A stretch of DNA of 64,000 bases from Porphyromonadaceae bacterium UBA7332 (GCA_002471225.1 DKPO01000036.1:6205-70204); one strand, 5' to 3'; shown: positions 37,656-46,598, counted from the stretch's first letter. Numbers and translations: made by a program. The notes: generated by a model from the sequence alone, not told the origin.

Positions 37656-38948
37656 ATGCAAGCATCATTAAACAGAAAACAATGTCCACATATAGAACTG
37701 TTACACAATATTGAATTTACACCTATTAAACCTTCAATATTATCTAACGGTATTGAGTTATATTCAATTGATAAGTGTGATAAAGAAGTTACACGTCTCG
37801 ATTTTATGTTTCAGTCCGGAAAATGGGATCAAACAGCTCCCCTTTCAGCTATATTCTCAAACACGCTTTTAAAAGAGGGTACTCAGAGCTATACTTCAGC
37901 TGAAATTGCCGAGAAGCTTGATTATTATGGAGCTTGGATTCAACCATCCGTAACTCAGCATAATTCTTATTTAACGGTCTATACATTGAATAAGCATTTT
38001 AATCAGGTTATACCTATTATAGAAGAGATGATCAAATCTCCTACTTTTCCTGAAAAAGAATTCGGAATTCATTGCAACCGCCAGCGTGAGCAATATATGG
38101 TTGAAATGAACAAAGTACAGGTTCTGGCTCTTCATGCATCAATGGAGCAACTTTACGGACTTGATCATCCTTATGGCGCACATGCGACCTTAGAGACATT
38201 CAATCATATTAAACTCGATAATATTAAAGACTTTTACAATCGGGCTTATAAATCTTCCAACTGTACCATTTTAATTACCGGTAAAATAACATCCGATATA
38301 TTAAAGGAAGTAGAAAACCGATTTGGTGCAGAGGCATGGGGAAACAACGATTTAAGTTTTACAGCTAAAAATACATTAGCTCATCCGGCTGCTGATCATT
38401 ATACTTTTGTGGAAAAAGAAGATACTCAACAATGCGCTTTGCGTATAGCTATGCCTTCCATAAATAGAGAGCATCCGGATTACAACGGTTTCCGTGTACT
38501 TAATACTATTTACGGCGGTTACTTCGGAAGTCGTTTGATGGAGAACATCCGAGAAGAAAAAGGCTATACATACGGTATCGGATCGTCTACGTCAGCTAAT
38601 AAATATGGAGCTCACATGGTTATATCAACACAAACAGCTAATATTTATCGTGACGCTGTCATTGACGAGATATTTAAGGAAATGGATCGTTTAAAGATTG
38701 AATTAGTCGGACAAGAGGAACTATTGACCGTTAAGAGTTATCTAATGGGAGAAATGGCTCGAATGTTTGACGGACCTTTCGCTCAAGCAGATGCTCAGAT
38801 TTCGTTAACCGCAAATAATCTTGAGGATGATTATTATCAAAAACAGATTCAGATTATCAAAAACATATCAGCTGAAGAAATACGCGATTTAGCAATTAAA
38901 TATTTCGTAAAAGAAAACTTCTATACTACAATAGCAGGATCTCGATAA
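37656..38948 (+). CDS. M16-family peptidase-like protein lacking the zinc motif
   Basis: 430 residues with the two halves of an M16B subunit. Where active enzymes have HxxEH before the KGT segment, this protein reads SNTLLKEGTQSYTS, so zinc binding is lost. The C-terminal half keeps the substrate-binding Arg-Tyr region, SRLMENIREEKGYTYG. It therefore looks like the non-catalytic partner of an M16 pair, but no active partner gene is adjacent. No signal peptide, so probably cytoplasmic. Family secure; activity doubtful. Confidence 0.88.
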   Translation: MQASLNRKQCPHIELLHNIEFTPIKPSILSNGIELYSIDKCDKEVTRLDFMFQSGKWDQTAPLSAIFSNTLLKEGTQSYTSAEIAEKLDYYGAWIQPSVTQHNSYLTVYTLNKHFNQVIPIIEEMIKSPTFPEKEFGIHCNRQREQYMVEMNKVQVLALHASMEQLYGLDHPYGAHATLETFNHIKLDNIKDFYNRAYKSSNCTILITGKITSDILKEVENRFGAEAWGNNDLSFTAKNTLAHPAADHYTFVEKEDTQQCALRIAMPSINREHPDYNGFRVLNTIYGGYFGSRLMENIREEKGYTYGIGSSTSANKYGAHMVISTQTANIYRDAVIDEIFKEMDRLKIELVGQEELLTVKSYLMGEMARMFDGPFAQADAQISLTANNLEDDYYQKQIQIIKNISAEEIRDLAIKYFVKENFYTTIAGSR

Positions 38949-39007
38949 AACTCTTTGTCTGCTTCTATTGTTAGTTATAGATTAGAAATTACTAATTTTT
39001 TAAGAAT

Positions 39008-39601
39008 ATGGATATTGATTTTGCAGAAAAAATAAATTTCTATCTTGAACAAGCAGATTTTGATTCAGCCGTACAAGTAGCTTCGGAGGAACTAAAAAAC
39101 TGTGCTAATCGTAAATTTGACAATGCCCTTTATATAAACTTTGACTCACAGGCTGAAAGTCTGACTTATTGGATCGAAGAATATTTTATCGAAATTAATG
39201 ATGAAAATAAATTCAATGTACTATCTATTGAAATGACTGATTTTTCATCTGAAACCGATACCTGGCATTTCGATATTTTTGCATATTTGAAAGATGGAGG
39301 ACTAGAGGATACAGAATGGATGGATTATTATGATCCGGAAATTGAAAACGAAGAAGTTTATCCTTTATTAGGCTGTGAAGACGAAGAAGAAATCTTCGAG
39401 ATCTATAATATTTTGCGCGATCGGAATCGCCTTACTGATGAGTTAGTTGACGCTCATGATTGGGCTGAGCAATTAATTCGGGCAAAAGCATTCAAACTTA
39501 TATATTTAGCTAAATTAAAAGCTAAAGAGTTAGATCTTGAATGGTGTGATATGCCTTTATATATAGGAACGAAAGATGATGATTTTCGAATCAGGATTTA
39601 A
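39008..39601 (+). CDS. Acidic hypothetical protein, 197 residues
   Basis: Not recognised. Very rich in Asp and Glu (notably the segment EIENEEVYPLLGCEDEEEIFEIYN), without signal peptide or membrane helix. The order suggests an N-terminal helical pair, a central strand region (ALYINFDSQAESLTYWIEEYF) and a helical C-terminal part. It has a strong terminator directly behind it. Confidence 0.65.
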   Translation: MDIDFAEKINFYLEQADFDSAVQVASEELKNCANRKFDNALYINFDSQAESLTYWIEEYFIEINDENKFNVLSIEMTDFSSETDTWHFDIFAYLKDGGLEDTEWMDYYDPEIENEEVYPLLGCEDEEEIFEIYNILRDRNRLTDELVDAHDWAEQLIRAKAFKLIYLAKLKAKELDLEWCDMPLYIGTKDDDFRIRI

Positions 39602-39602
39602 T

Positions 39603-39642
39603 AAAAGCGCTGAAATGAATAAACATTTCAGCGCTTTTTGCT
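39603..39642 (+). terminator. Terminator after the acidic protein gene
   Basis: 15-bp perfect stem AAAAGCGCTGAAATG (39603-39617) and its complement (39624-39638), T-rich tail; begins two bases after the stop. Confidence 0.9.
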
Positions 39643-39676
39643 TAGACAAAATGTGCAGGTATTATCCTGACTGTAT

Positions 39677-39684
39677 TATATTTG
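39677..39684 (+). promoter_or_regulatory. Candidate -7 element of the GNAT gene
   Basis: TATATTTG followed by CA, 28 bases before the ATG at 39712; no -33 TTG at standard spacing. Confidence 0.45.
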
Positions 39685-39711
39685 CACCTATGACAGTTAA
39701 TACCTGAATTT

Positions 39712-40215
39712 ATGATCTACCTAAAACAAATTACCGATAAAGAAGATCTCTTTACTCTTCAAAAGTTAGCGATAGAAATTTTTCCTCATACATATAAGTC
39801 TATCTTGTCCCAGGAGCAAATCGATTATATGATGAATATGATGTATAGTTCCGATATACTAAACAATCAATTCAATTCTGCAAATCAGACCTTCTATCTT
39901 GTTTTATCACAAAACGTACCTGTCGGATATTGCGCCATTGAATTTGAATCGGATAAAGCAGCTCTGATTATTCAAAAATTATACCTTTTACCCCGTTTGC
40001 AAGGACAAGGACTCGGTAAATGTATTATGAATCAGATCATCACTATAGCACGAGAGTTACATCCTCCGGTTCGTATCGTGCGACTTTATGTCAATCGATA
40101 TAACCAAGCCAAAAACTTCTATCTCAATTATGGTTTCAACATTGCAGAGGAACGTGATAACCCAATCGGAGAAGACTATTTTATGAATGATTATATTATG
40201 GAATATGCACTTTAA
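39712..40215 (+). CDS. GNAT-family N-acetyltransferase
   Basis: 167 residues covering one complete acetyltransferase domain. The acetyl-CoA binding motif is LPRLQGQGLGKCIMNQI (Q-x-x-G-x-G/A type), followed by the VRLYVNRYNQAKNFYLNYGFNIAEE motif typical of the RimI-like branch. It acetylates an amine on an unknown small molecule or protein. Transcribed alone. Confidence 0.88.
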   Translation: MIYLKQITDKEDLFTLQKLAIEIFPHTYKSILSQEQIDYMMNMMYSSDILNNQFNSANQTFYLVLSQNVPVGYCAIEFESDKAALIIQKLYLLPRLQGQGLGKCIMNQIITIARELHPPVRIVRLYVNRYNQAKNFYLNYGFNIAEERDNPIGEDYFMNDYIMEYAL

Positions 40216-40281
40216 TCAGATCTGGTATTTATCACCACACCTAATTATATAAGTGAATTCCTAAAAAGTTAACAGCTAATT

Positions 40282-40311
40282 TTGTCAGCAAAGAAAAATA
40301 AAGTATCTTTG
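40282..40311 (+). promoter_or_regulatory. Promoter of rplY
   Basis: TTG (40282-40284, within TTTTG), 19 bases, TATCTTTG (40304-40311) followed by CA. This is a complete consensus, as expected for a ribosomal protein gene, and predicts a leader of about 75 bases. Confidence 0.78.
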
Positions 40312-40346
40312 CATCGCTTTTTGAATATACCCTCTCGTGTGATGGG

Positions 40347-40368
40347 AAATTAAGGAAGCACTTAATTT
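40347..40368 (+). promoter_or_regulatory. Hairpin in the rplY leader
   Basis: AAATTAAG / CTTAATTT with a GAAGCA loop, 27 bases before the ATG at 40395 and inside the predicted 5' untranslated region. It might be a binding site for L25 or another ribosomal protein; this is conjecture from position only. Confidence 0.4.
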
Positions 40369-40394
40369 TGAGTAACACATTAAATTTTTATCAA

Positions 40395-40982
40395 ATGAAA
40401 TCATTTTCACTTTCTGGCGTTGGACGTCACGATTTAGGAAAAAAAGCTACTAAAGCTCTTCGTTCTGAAGCTTTAGTTCCATGTGTAATTTACAGCAACG
40501 GTACAGAAGCTACTCACTTCACAGTGACAGAAGCTGATATCCGTAACTTGATTTATACTCCGGAAATCTACGTTATCGATCTTACAGTTGATGGCAAAAC
40601 TTGCAAAGCTGTTTTGAAAGATATCCAATTCCACCCGGTAACAGACAAAATCCTTCACATCGACTTCCTTCAAGTTTCTGAAGATAAAGCAATCGTATTC
40701 GAAGTTCCTGTTAAATTGACAGGTCTTGCAGAAGGTGTTAAACAAGGGGGTAAATTGGCATTAGAAATGCGTAAACTTCGCGTTAAAGCTCTTTACACTA
40801 ACATTCCTGAATTCTTTACTATCGAAGTATCTAGCTTAGGTCTTGGTAAAACAATTCAAGTTGGTGAATTAGCATTCGAAAACTGCGAACTTGTTAATGC
40901 TAAAAATGCAGTTGTATGTGCAGTTAAACTAACTCGTGCAGCAAGAGGTATGATGGCAGCAGCAGCGAAAAAAGGAAAATAA
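40395..40982 (+). CDS. rplY: 50S ribosomal protein L25 (general stress protein Ctc type)
   Basis: Binds 5S rRNA in the large subunit. The N-terminal L25 domain (about 5-90) has RHDLGKKATKALRSEALVPCVIYS, and the C-terminal TL5/Ctc domain (about 95-185) follows, making the long two-domain form (195 residues). The start is the ATG at 40395; an in-frame TTG 27 bases earlier encodes no conserved residue. A Ala/Lys-rich tail closes the chain. It is first of a short run with pth and the S4 gene, though a terminator follows it. Confidence 0.95.
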   Translation: MKSFSLSGVGRHDLGKKATKALRSEALVPCVIYSNGTEATHFTVTEADIRNLIYTPEIYVIDLTVDGKTCKAVLKDIQFHPVTDKILHIDFLQVSEDKAIVFEVPVKLTGLAEGVKQGGKLALEMRKLRVKALYTNIPEFFTIEVSSLGLGKTIQVGELAFENCELVNAKNAVVCAVKLTRAARGMMAAAAKKGK

Positions 40983-41002
40983 TCCATACGCTGAAAAATT
41001 TA

Positions 41003-41062
41003 AAGCCGGGATTCGGGATAAAAGGACTTAACGTCCCAAGCCTGATCCCGGCTATTTTTTTA
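41003..41062 (+). terminator. Terminator after rplY
   Basis: GC-rich outer stem AGCCGGGAT (41004-41012) / ATCCCGGCT (41045-41053), an inner GGAC/GTCC pairing, then a run of Ts. Confidence 0.88.
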
Positions 41063-41086
41063 ACTTGATTTTTGTTATCTGTTATA

Positions 41087-41656
41087 ATGAAGTATCTGGT
41101 AATCGGGCTTGGGAATATTGGTCCCGAGTATGTATATACCCGCCATAATATTGGATTCAGAGTAGTTGATCTCATTGCCGAAGAAGCTGGAGCAACATTC
41201 AAAGATGATCGTTATGGAGCGGTATGCGAAGTGAAAGTAAAAAATAAAATTCTTCTTTTACTTAAACCTTCTACATTCATGAACTTAAGTGGAAATGCTT
41301 TACGCTACTGGATGCAGAAAGAAAACATACCTGTAGAGCGGGTTTTGGTAATTGTTGATGATTTAGCTCTTCCTTTCGGGACTTTAAGAATGAAGCCTCG
41401 TGGATCTGATGCCGGTCATAATGGATTAAAGCATATTCAGCAAATTCTGGGTAACGACAGTTATCCGAGAATCCGTTTTGGTATAGGCAATGATTTCCCT
41501 AAAGGCCATCAGGTTGACTATGTATTAGGCAATTTTACGTCTGAACAGGAAGATTTGCTGAAAGAAACTTATTTGAAACGTGCTGCGGAAATGACTAAAA
41601 GTTTCTGTCTGGCCGGTATTCAAATCACAATGAACCAATTCAATAATCTAAAGTAA
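41087..41656 (+). CDS. pth: Peptidyl-tRNA hydrolase
   Basis: Releases peptides from stalled peptidyl-tRNAs. With the ATG at 41087 the chain is 189 residues and the known catalytic residues fall at Asn10, His20, Asp92 and Asn112, as in the family. An upstream TTG at 41072 would add five residues without homology. It is followed 7 bases later by the S4-domain gene, so these two are co-transcribed. Confidence 0.96.
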   Translation: MKYLVIGLGNIGPEYVYTRHNIGFRVVDLIAEEAGATFKDDRYGAVCEVKVKNKILLLLKPSTFMNLSGNALRYWMQKENIPVERVLVIVDDLALPFGTLRMKPRGSDAGHNGLKHIQQILGNDSYPRIRFGIGNDFPKGHQVDYVLGNFTSEQEDLLKETYLKRAAEMTKSFCLAGIQITMNQFNNLK

Positions 41657-41663
41657 ATAAACA

Positions 41664-42092
41664 ATGGCTGCAGAAGTAAGAATTGATAAATGGTTGTGGG
41701 CTGTGCGAATCTTTAAAAGTAGAACAATCGCAGTTGAAGCCTGCAAGAAAGGCCGTGTATCCATAAATAATGTCACTATCAAACCTTCAAGAATGATTAA
41801 GGTTGGTGATGTTATTCAAGTTCGTAAGCCTCCTATTACTTATTCGTTTAAAGTTCTGCAGTTGGCTGAACGACGTATGGGTGCTAAGTTAGTTCCTGAA
41901 TATATGGAAAATGTAACTACGGCAGATCAATACGAAATTTTAGAACTTCAGAAAATAAGTGGTTTTGTTGACCGCCAAAAAGGTACCGGTCGACCAACCA
42001 AGAAAGACAGAAGAAGTCTGGAAGATTTTACGGATCCTATGGTTATGGACGACTTTGATTTCGAATTCGATTTTGACTCGGAGGATGAATAA
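41664..42092 (+). CDS. S4-domain RNA-binding protein, Hsp15 family
   Basis: 142 residues. The S4 domain at about 3-65 begins VRIDKWLWAVRIFKSRTIA, characteristic of Hsp15/RqcP-like proteins that bind 50S subunits carrying nascent peptide. The C-terminal half has a basic stretch (RQKGTGRPTKKDRRSL) followed by an acidic Asp/Glu/Phe tail. The gene pair with pth fits a ribosome-rescue role. Confidence 0.9.
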   Translation: MAAEVRIDKWLWAVRIFKSRTIAVEACKKGRVSINNVTIKPSRMIKVGDVIQVRKPPITYSFKVLQLAERRMGAKLVPEYMENVTTADQYEILELQKISGFVDRQKGTGRPTKKDRRSLEDFTDPMVMDDFDFEFDFDSEDE

Positions 42093-42136
42093 AATAAAAA
42101 TGGAGAATCAATTTTGTTGATTCTCCATTTTTATTC
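42091..42136. terminator. Bidirectional terminator between the S4 gene and the M20 gene
   Basis: 16-bp perfect stem AAAAATGGAGAATCAA (42096-42111) and its complement (42117-42132), with T-runs on both strands. Confidence 0.9.
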
Positions 42137-42146
42137 TTAGTATAAT

Positions 42147-43505
42147 TTATTTCTTTGCAAATTCATTATAAAACTCACAAACGGTCTCAATACCTTTCGT
42201 AAACAGATCTAATGAGAAGTTTTCATTTGGTGAATGAATAGCATCTGATTCTAAACCAAATCCCATCAAAACACTCTTCATCCCTAAAACACGTTCAAAA
42301 GCTGCAATAATAGGAATACTTCCTCCACTTCTAACTGCAAGTGGTCGTACACCAAACACTTTTTGATAAGCTGCTTCAGCTGCTTTATATGCAGGAAGAG
42401 TTATCGGGCAAACATAGCTTTCGCCGCCATGCATAGATGTTACATTTACCTTAACATAATCCGGTGCGACTTCTTCGAAGTACTTCTTAACCAGCTCTCC
42501 TATTTTCTCATGATCTTGTCCCGGAACTAAACGGCTCGAGATTTTAGCATGAGCTTCAGACGGAAGTACCGTTTTTGATCCTTCACCCTGATATCCGCCC
42601 CATATACCGCACACATCGAATGTCGGACGAATCCAGGTACGCTCCAAAGTAGAGTATCCTTTTTCTCCGAACAGAGCATTCACATCCAGAGCTTTCATAT
42701 ACGCTTCATCCGTATGAGGAACTTGCGCAATCATATCTCTTTCATCCTGTGATACAGGAAGTATATCATCATAGAAATGAGGAATTGTAATATGTCCGTC
42801 TGCATCAGTTACATCCGCGATCATTTTGCACAGTACATTGATAGGATTAGCAACTGCTCCGCCAAATATGCCTGAATGCAAATCTTTATTCGGTCCGACT
42901 ACATCGATTTGCCAGTATGCCAGACCTCTTAATCCGGTAGTTATACTAGGCTGATCTTTACTAACCATTCCTGTATCTGAGACAAGAATTACGTCAGCTT
43001 TAAGCATTTCTTTATGAGCTGCGCAGAACTCTTCAAGACTTGGAGAGCCAATTTCTTCTTCTCCTTCAAAAAGGAACTTAACATTCACCTTAAGAAGATC
43101 ATTTTTAACCATTGTCTCAAAAGCCTTAGCCTGAATATACGACTGGCCTTTATCATCGTTTGCTCCACGAGCCCAGATATGGCCATCGCGAATTTCAGCT
43201 TCAAACGGGCTGCTTTTCCATAATTCTAACGGTTCTGCTGGCATTACATCATAATGTGCATATACAAGAACTGTCGGATATTCCGGATTGATAATTTTTT
43301 CACCAAACACGACCGGATTACCTTTCGTTTGCATCACTTCAGCTTTGTCTGCACCTGATTTCAACAATAACTCTTTCCAGTGTTCTGCACAAGCTACCAT
43401 ATCAGACTTATGCTCGGGCTTTGCACTAATTGAAGGAATTCGAATCAGACTGAATAATTCGTCAAGAAATCGATCTTGATTATTTTGGATATATTGCTTA
43501 ATCAT
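42147..43505 (-). CDS. M20-family dipeptidase/acetylornithine deacetylase-like metallopeptidase
   Basis: 452 residues. The metal ligands of the di-zinc centre are present in order: HYDVMPAEP, GANDDKGQ, EGEEEIGSP and VSDTG, with the C-terminal His in DAIHSPNE. A dimerisation lid domain occupies about 195-310 (GLRGLAYWQIDVVGPNKDLHSG). This is the pattern of CNDP-like cytosolic dipeptidases, so peptide cleavage is likely. Its promoter appears to sit within the loop of the aroC terminator. Confidence 0.92.
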   Translation of the reverse strand: MIKQYIQNNQDRFLDELFSLIRIPSISAKPEHKSDMVACAEHWKELLLKSGADKAEVMQTKGNPVVFGEKIINPEYPTVLVYAHYDVMPAEPLELWKSSPFEAEIRDGHIWARGANDDKGQSYIQAKAFETMVKNDLLKVNVKFLFEGEEEIGSPSLEEFCAAHKEMLKADVILVSDTGMVSKDQPSITTGLRGLAYWQIDVVGPNKDLHSGIFGGAVANPINVLCKMIADVTDADGHITIPHFYDDILPVSQDERDMIAQVPHTDEAYMKALDVNALFGEKGYSTLERTWIRPTFDVCGIWGGYQGEGSKTVLPSEAHAKISSRLVPGQDHEKIGELVKKYFEEVAPDYVKVNVTSMHGGESYVCPITLPAYKAAEAAYQKVFGVRPLAVRSGGSIPIIAAFERVLGMKSVLMGFGLESDAIHSPNENFSLDLFTKGIETVCEFYNEFAKK

Positions 43506-43509
43506 AAAA

Positions 43510-43576
43510 TTAAAAAGTTAGAATGTTTAAGTTTGAAATAATTTGTACACTATCGCAAACATAAACATTCTAACTT
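43510..43576 (-). terminator. Terminator of aroC with a large loop
   Basis: 15-bp perfect stem AAGTTAGAATGTTTA (43515-43529) / TAAACATTCTAACTT (43562-43576), with a 32-base loop and a T-rich tail on the minus strand. Confidence 0.78.
43556..43563 (-). promoter_or_regulatory. Candidate -7 element of the M20 peptidase gene
   Basis: Minus-strand TATGTTTG fits TAnnTTTG, 51 bases before the start codon, and lies within the loop and first arm bases of the aroC terminator. No -33 TTG. Confidence 0.4.
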
Positions 43577-43583
43577 AAATATC

Positions 43584-44660
43584 CTATAGTTGTGTTGTTT
43601 TTCCTAATAAATAATAATCAAGGATAACCATAGCAGCCATAGCTTCCACAATCGGTACTGCACGAGGCAAAACGCATGGATCATGGCGCCCTTTTGCTTT
43701 AAGAATCTGTTCCTCACCGGTTTTATCAACCGTTTCTATATCCATAAGAACAGTCGCTACCGGTTTGAAGGCTACCCGGAAATAAATATCCTCGCCGTTT
43801 GAAATACCACCTTGAATACCACCGGAATTATTAGTTTTAGTCCGTATTTGCCCGTTGTCGTTATAGAAACGATCATTGAGCTGCGAGCCTCTTAAGTCAA
43901 GATCCGAGAATCCCATACCGTATTCAAAGCCTTTAACGGCATTAATACTTAGCATTGCACTCCCCAAAGCTGCATGTAGTTTGCCAAATACAGGCTCACC
44001 TAATCCGACTGGTGTATTCTTAATTACGCAGGTCACTACACCACCGATTGTGTCACCTGCTGCTTTCACCTCCCTGATTAAAGCAGCCATTTCTTCAGCC
44101 TTTTCAGGATCAGGACATCGGACACTGTTGGTTTCAGTCAATGATAGATTATATCTGCTATAATCATTTGATAAAGCTATATTTCCAACCTGAGAAGTAT
44201 ATCCCTGGATATCTACACGTAACTGACGTAAAGCTAATTTAGCAAGCGCACCAGCAACACAACGTGCTATAGTTTCACGAGCAGACGATCTTCCACCCCC
44301 GCGATGATCCCGGTTCCCATATTTTTGCGAATAAACATAATCCGCATGCGATGGTCTGTATATATCTTTCAGATTGTTATAATCCGAAGAGTGTTGATTC
44401 TCATTGCGGATAATGAATCCTATAGGAGCTCCGGTGCTTTGCCCCTCAAATATACCCGAAAGGAATTCTACCTTATCACCCTCTTTTCGAGGTGTTGTCA
44501 AATCGCTTTGCCCCGGACGTCTGCGATCCAGTTCAAGTTGAATAAAATCTAAATCGATATTAATGCCTGCTGGCATTCCGTCAATAACTCCCCCAATTGC
44601 AGGTCCGTGTGACTCTCCAAAAGAAGAAAGACGATATATATTGCCGAATGTGTTTTTCAT
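43584..44660 (-). CDS. aroC: Chorismate synthase
   Basis: Last step of the shikimate pathway: EPSP to chorismate, using reduced FMN. The signatures [16 protein letters not shown] (13-28), [27 protein letters not shown] and the C-terminal [18 protein letters not shown] are intact. The 358-residue length is normal. It lies 42 bases after the RNase D-like gene on the same strand and is closed by a hairpin. No other aro genes are close. Confidence 0.97.
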   Translation of the reverse strand: MKNTFGNIYRLSSFGESHGPAIGGVIDGMPAGINIDLDFIQLELDRRRPGQSDLTTPRKEGDKVEFLSGIFEGQSTGAPIGFIIRNENQHSSDYNNLKDIYRPSHADYVYSQKYGNRDHRGGGRSSARETIARCVAGALAKLALRQLRVDIQGYTSQVGNIALSNDYSRYNLSLTETNSVRCPDPEKAEEMAALIREVKAAGDTIGGVVTCVIKNTPVGLGEPVFGKLHAALGSAMLSINAVKGFEYGMGFSDLDLRGSQLNDRFYNDNGQIRTKTNNSGGIQGGISNGEDIYFRVAFKPVATVLMDIETVDKTGEEQILKAKGRHDPCVLPRAVPIVEAMAAMVILDYYLLGKTTQL

Positions 44661-44702
44661 AAAATCATGTATTAAATGAACGGTGAATTTATCACCAATA
44701 CA

Positions 44703-45287
44703 TTAGTTCAGATGCACGATTAGTTTCAAGTAAATTTGTAAACAAGCCCATGCATCAAGTGAAGCATATTTCTTTTGAGCATCCGTCAGAATATCAGCGG
44801 CCCAATTAGTCAAACGCTGTTTCTTCGATATCTTTTGTTTAAACAAAATTGCAAAAATCTTTTGAAGGCTGTTATCAGCAATCCCGAAGGGTTTAACAAA
44901 GCTTTGTAGTTCAATAAAACCTTTTGGTGTGATACCGGCTAGTCTGTTAAGCTGTGCAAAGTCGTCTTTAAGGGATAAACCCACCTTTAAAACTTTTTCG
45001 TCGGCAAGTAATGCCGAAAGAGAGGCAGGCATTCCGATCATATTTAAACGGAATAAGAAGCAGGTATCTTCAGTCGAAAGCTGTAACAGCGCAACTTTAT
45101 TGATTACTCCTTTCTTGAAAGCCGGTTTGGTTTCAGTGTCAAATCCCAGAATGGAAAAAGTTGACAAATATTCAATAGCTTTATTAGCATCTTCCTCCGT
45201 TTGAATAGTCACAATGCGACCTTGATACTCTACAACAGGCAGTGCTGCTATTTCGTCTTTTGTTATTTGAATTAAATTATTTTCCAC
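44703..45287 (-). CDS. DEDDy-type 3'-5' exonuclease (RNase D/WRN-like)
   Basis: 194 residues, the single exonuclease domain without HRDC. Motif Exo I is GFDTETKP, Exo II SLKDDFAQLN, and Exo III YASLDAWACL with the Tyr that marks the DEDDy subclass. It cleaves single nucleotides from 3' ends of RNA or DNA; the natural substrate cannot be told. It starts 5 bases after the DUF5063 gene, so the two are co-transcribed and may share a task. Confidence 0.92.
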   Translation of the reverse strand: MENNLIQITKDEIAALPVVEYQGRIVTIQTEEDANKAIEYLSTFSILGFDTETKPAFKKGVINKVALLQLSTEDTCFLFRLNMIGMPASLSALLADEKVLKVGLSLKDDFAQLNRLAGITPKGFIELQSFVKPFGIADNSLQKIFAILFKQKISKKQRLTNWAADILTDAQKKYASLDAWACLQIYLKLIVHLN

Positions 45288-45292
45288 TGTGA

Positions 45293-45901
45293 TTAGAATA
45301 TTTCGTCTTCAATATCAGAATTATTTGTAAGATCGTAACCAAATGAAGAGTTTTCATTTTCATCATGCTCACGGGAGTCATCTTCCTCTATATCAGCCTG
45401 CGCCAAAAGAGCGTGTATAGCCCCCATAGAGTTTACTAACTTCTGTCCCCAGAACTCATAAAAACTTCTACGACAATCAGCCAAAGCAATACGCATAGCC
45501 TCTTCCTGACGAGTACTATAAATATATGCAAGATTCTTGATATCCTGATAAACATCAGCCAGATCTTCTGAAATATAAGCTGCTATCGGAGCATCGCTGT
45601 AATTCATATCCGGATGGAACGTTTCAAGATAGTCATCATCCTCAGCCAGTACGGATGCAATCACAGAGCGAATCATTTCATACTCTGTTTCTGTTACAAA
45701 TTCTTCTGCATATCCCTGCAATTCCTCTTCATTATCCTTTGGCAGCAGTGTTGCTTTCAAATATAATAAAGGAAGAACAATAACTGCTTTACGAACAAAT
45801 TCAGATTTGCTGTATCCACTTGCATTCTCTAACAATGAGCAATACTCTACGCCTACTGTTATAAACTCAATGCTATTCTTGTCGTATATTATTTTCTCCA
45901 T
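45293..45901 (-). CDS. DUF5063 family protein
   Basis: Soluble 202-residue protein, mostly helical (about 10-175), with an acidic disordered C-terminus (residues 175-202, many Asp/Glu/Asn). DUF5063 has no known function; a helical adaptor role is possible. Start at the ATG ending at 45901. The longer frame from 45952 would overlap the -33 promoter element. It is the first gene of an operon with the exonuclease and perhaps aroC. Confidence 0.85.
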   Translation of the reverse strand: MEKIIYDKNSIEFITVGVEYCSLLENASGYSKSEFVRKAVIVLPLLYLKATLLPKDNEEELQGYAEEFVTETEYEMIRSVIASVLAEDDDYLETFHPDMNYSDAPIAAYISEDLADVYQDIKNLAYIYSTRQEEAMRIALADCRRSFYEFWGQKLVNSMGAIHALLAQADIEEDDSREHDENENSSFGYDLTNNSDIEDEIF

Positions 45902-45922
45902 TTCAATTTTTCTTATCTGCTG

Positions 45923-45952
45923 CAAAGATAAGGTAAATGCTGCATTTATCAA
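45923..45952 (-). promoter_or_regulatory. Promoter of the DUF5063-exonuclease(-aroC) operon
   Basis: Minus strand TTG (45952-45950), 19 bases, TATCTTTG (45930-45923) followed by CA: full consensus. Transcription would start near 45916, about 15 bases before the ATG. Confidence 0.78.
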
Positions 45953-46564
45953 GATTGTATCCTATTTATTCTCTTTATTGTACACATAAACGATGATTCA
46001 TGAACAAATTCAGTTTTCATAAGTTTATCAAACAAGAGTATAGACTGCAATCTCCTATCTGACTTAAATTGGATACTGACAACTATAACTCTTTGGCTTT
46101 TTTTTATACTTTGTGGCAAAAACACAAGTAATCCAATTCTGACGTTATGATTTAATATTGAGAAAAGAACTATCTTTCTGATAATATTTTTGATACTGTT
46201 TTATTTGGAGACTTTGGATGAAAAGATTTAAAATCCTGCGTATTTAAGACCAATTCAGGCAATATATAAAATAAGATACGTATATAAATATATTCAGATA
46301 CGTATATAAATATATTTTCATGCGTTTGTTTTTACCGGCAAATACGTATCTGAATTCCTAAATGAACGTATTTTGGTTATTTTTACTCCTACTAAAGCTA
46401 TAAATATAGCTTCCATGAGGAATTATATCCATACAATAATAAGATTAACCAATCAACAATCAGATAATCAGATAGATATATTAAATTAATTTCTCAGAGC
46501 TGGATAAAGAATAATCTTAGATAAATATTTATATCGCATTCTGAGCGATTAGAAATCTTACATT
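45953..46564. other. 612-bp AT-rich gap with the second phased repeat array
   Basis: No credible reading frame. It holds a TTGTG-N7-CACAA inverted repeat at 46111-46127 and the second ATACGTATAT array (separate entry). An inverted repeat follows immediately at 46561-46598. No RNA gene was recognised. Confidence 0.6.
46276..46375. repeat. Phased direct repeats, ATACGTATAT every 22 bp (second array)
   Basis: ATACGTATAT starts at 46276 and 46298. In register at 46320 is ATGCGTTTGT (7 of 10 match), at 46342 ATACGTATCT (9 of 10), and at 46364 GAACGTATTT (7 of 10, with ACGTAT intact). All five are exactly 22 bp apart. Copies 1 and 2 also share AAATATATT after the core. Core, period and orientation match the array at 18869. 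Confidence 0.85.
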
Positions 46565-46598
46565 ATGCTTCTATTTTTAGACAATAGACAGCATAATG
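46561..46598. repeat. Inverted repeat at the 5' end of the FUSC-like gene
   Basis: CATTATGCT (46561-46569) and AGCATAATG (46590-46598), with CTAT/ATAG pairing inside. It would be an operator or leader hairpin if translation starts at 46628, and lies within the reading frame if the earlier ATG at 46565 is used. Confidence 0.55.

Noticed and set aside
46111..46127. TTGTG-N7-CACAA as a CRP-like site
   Set aside because: Spacing is longer than in CRP sites and it is far from any recognised promoter, so no regulator can be assigned.
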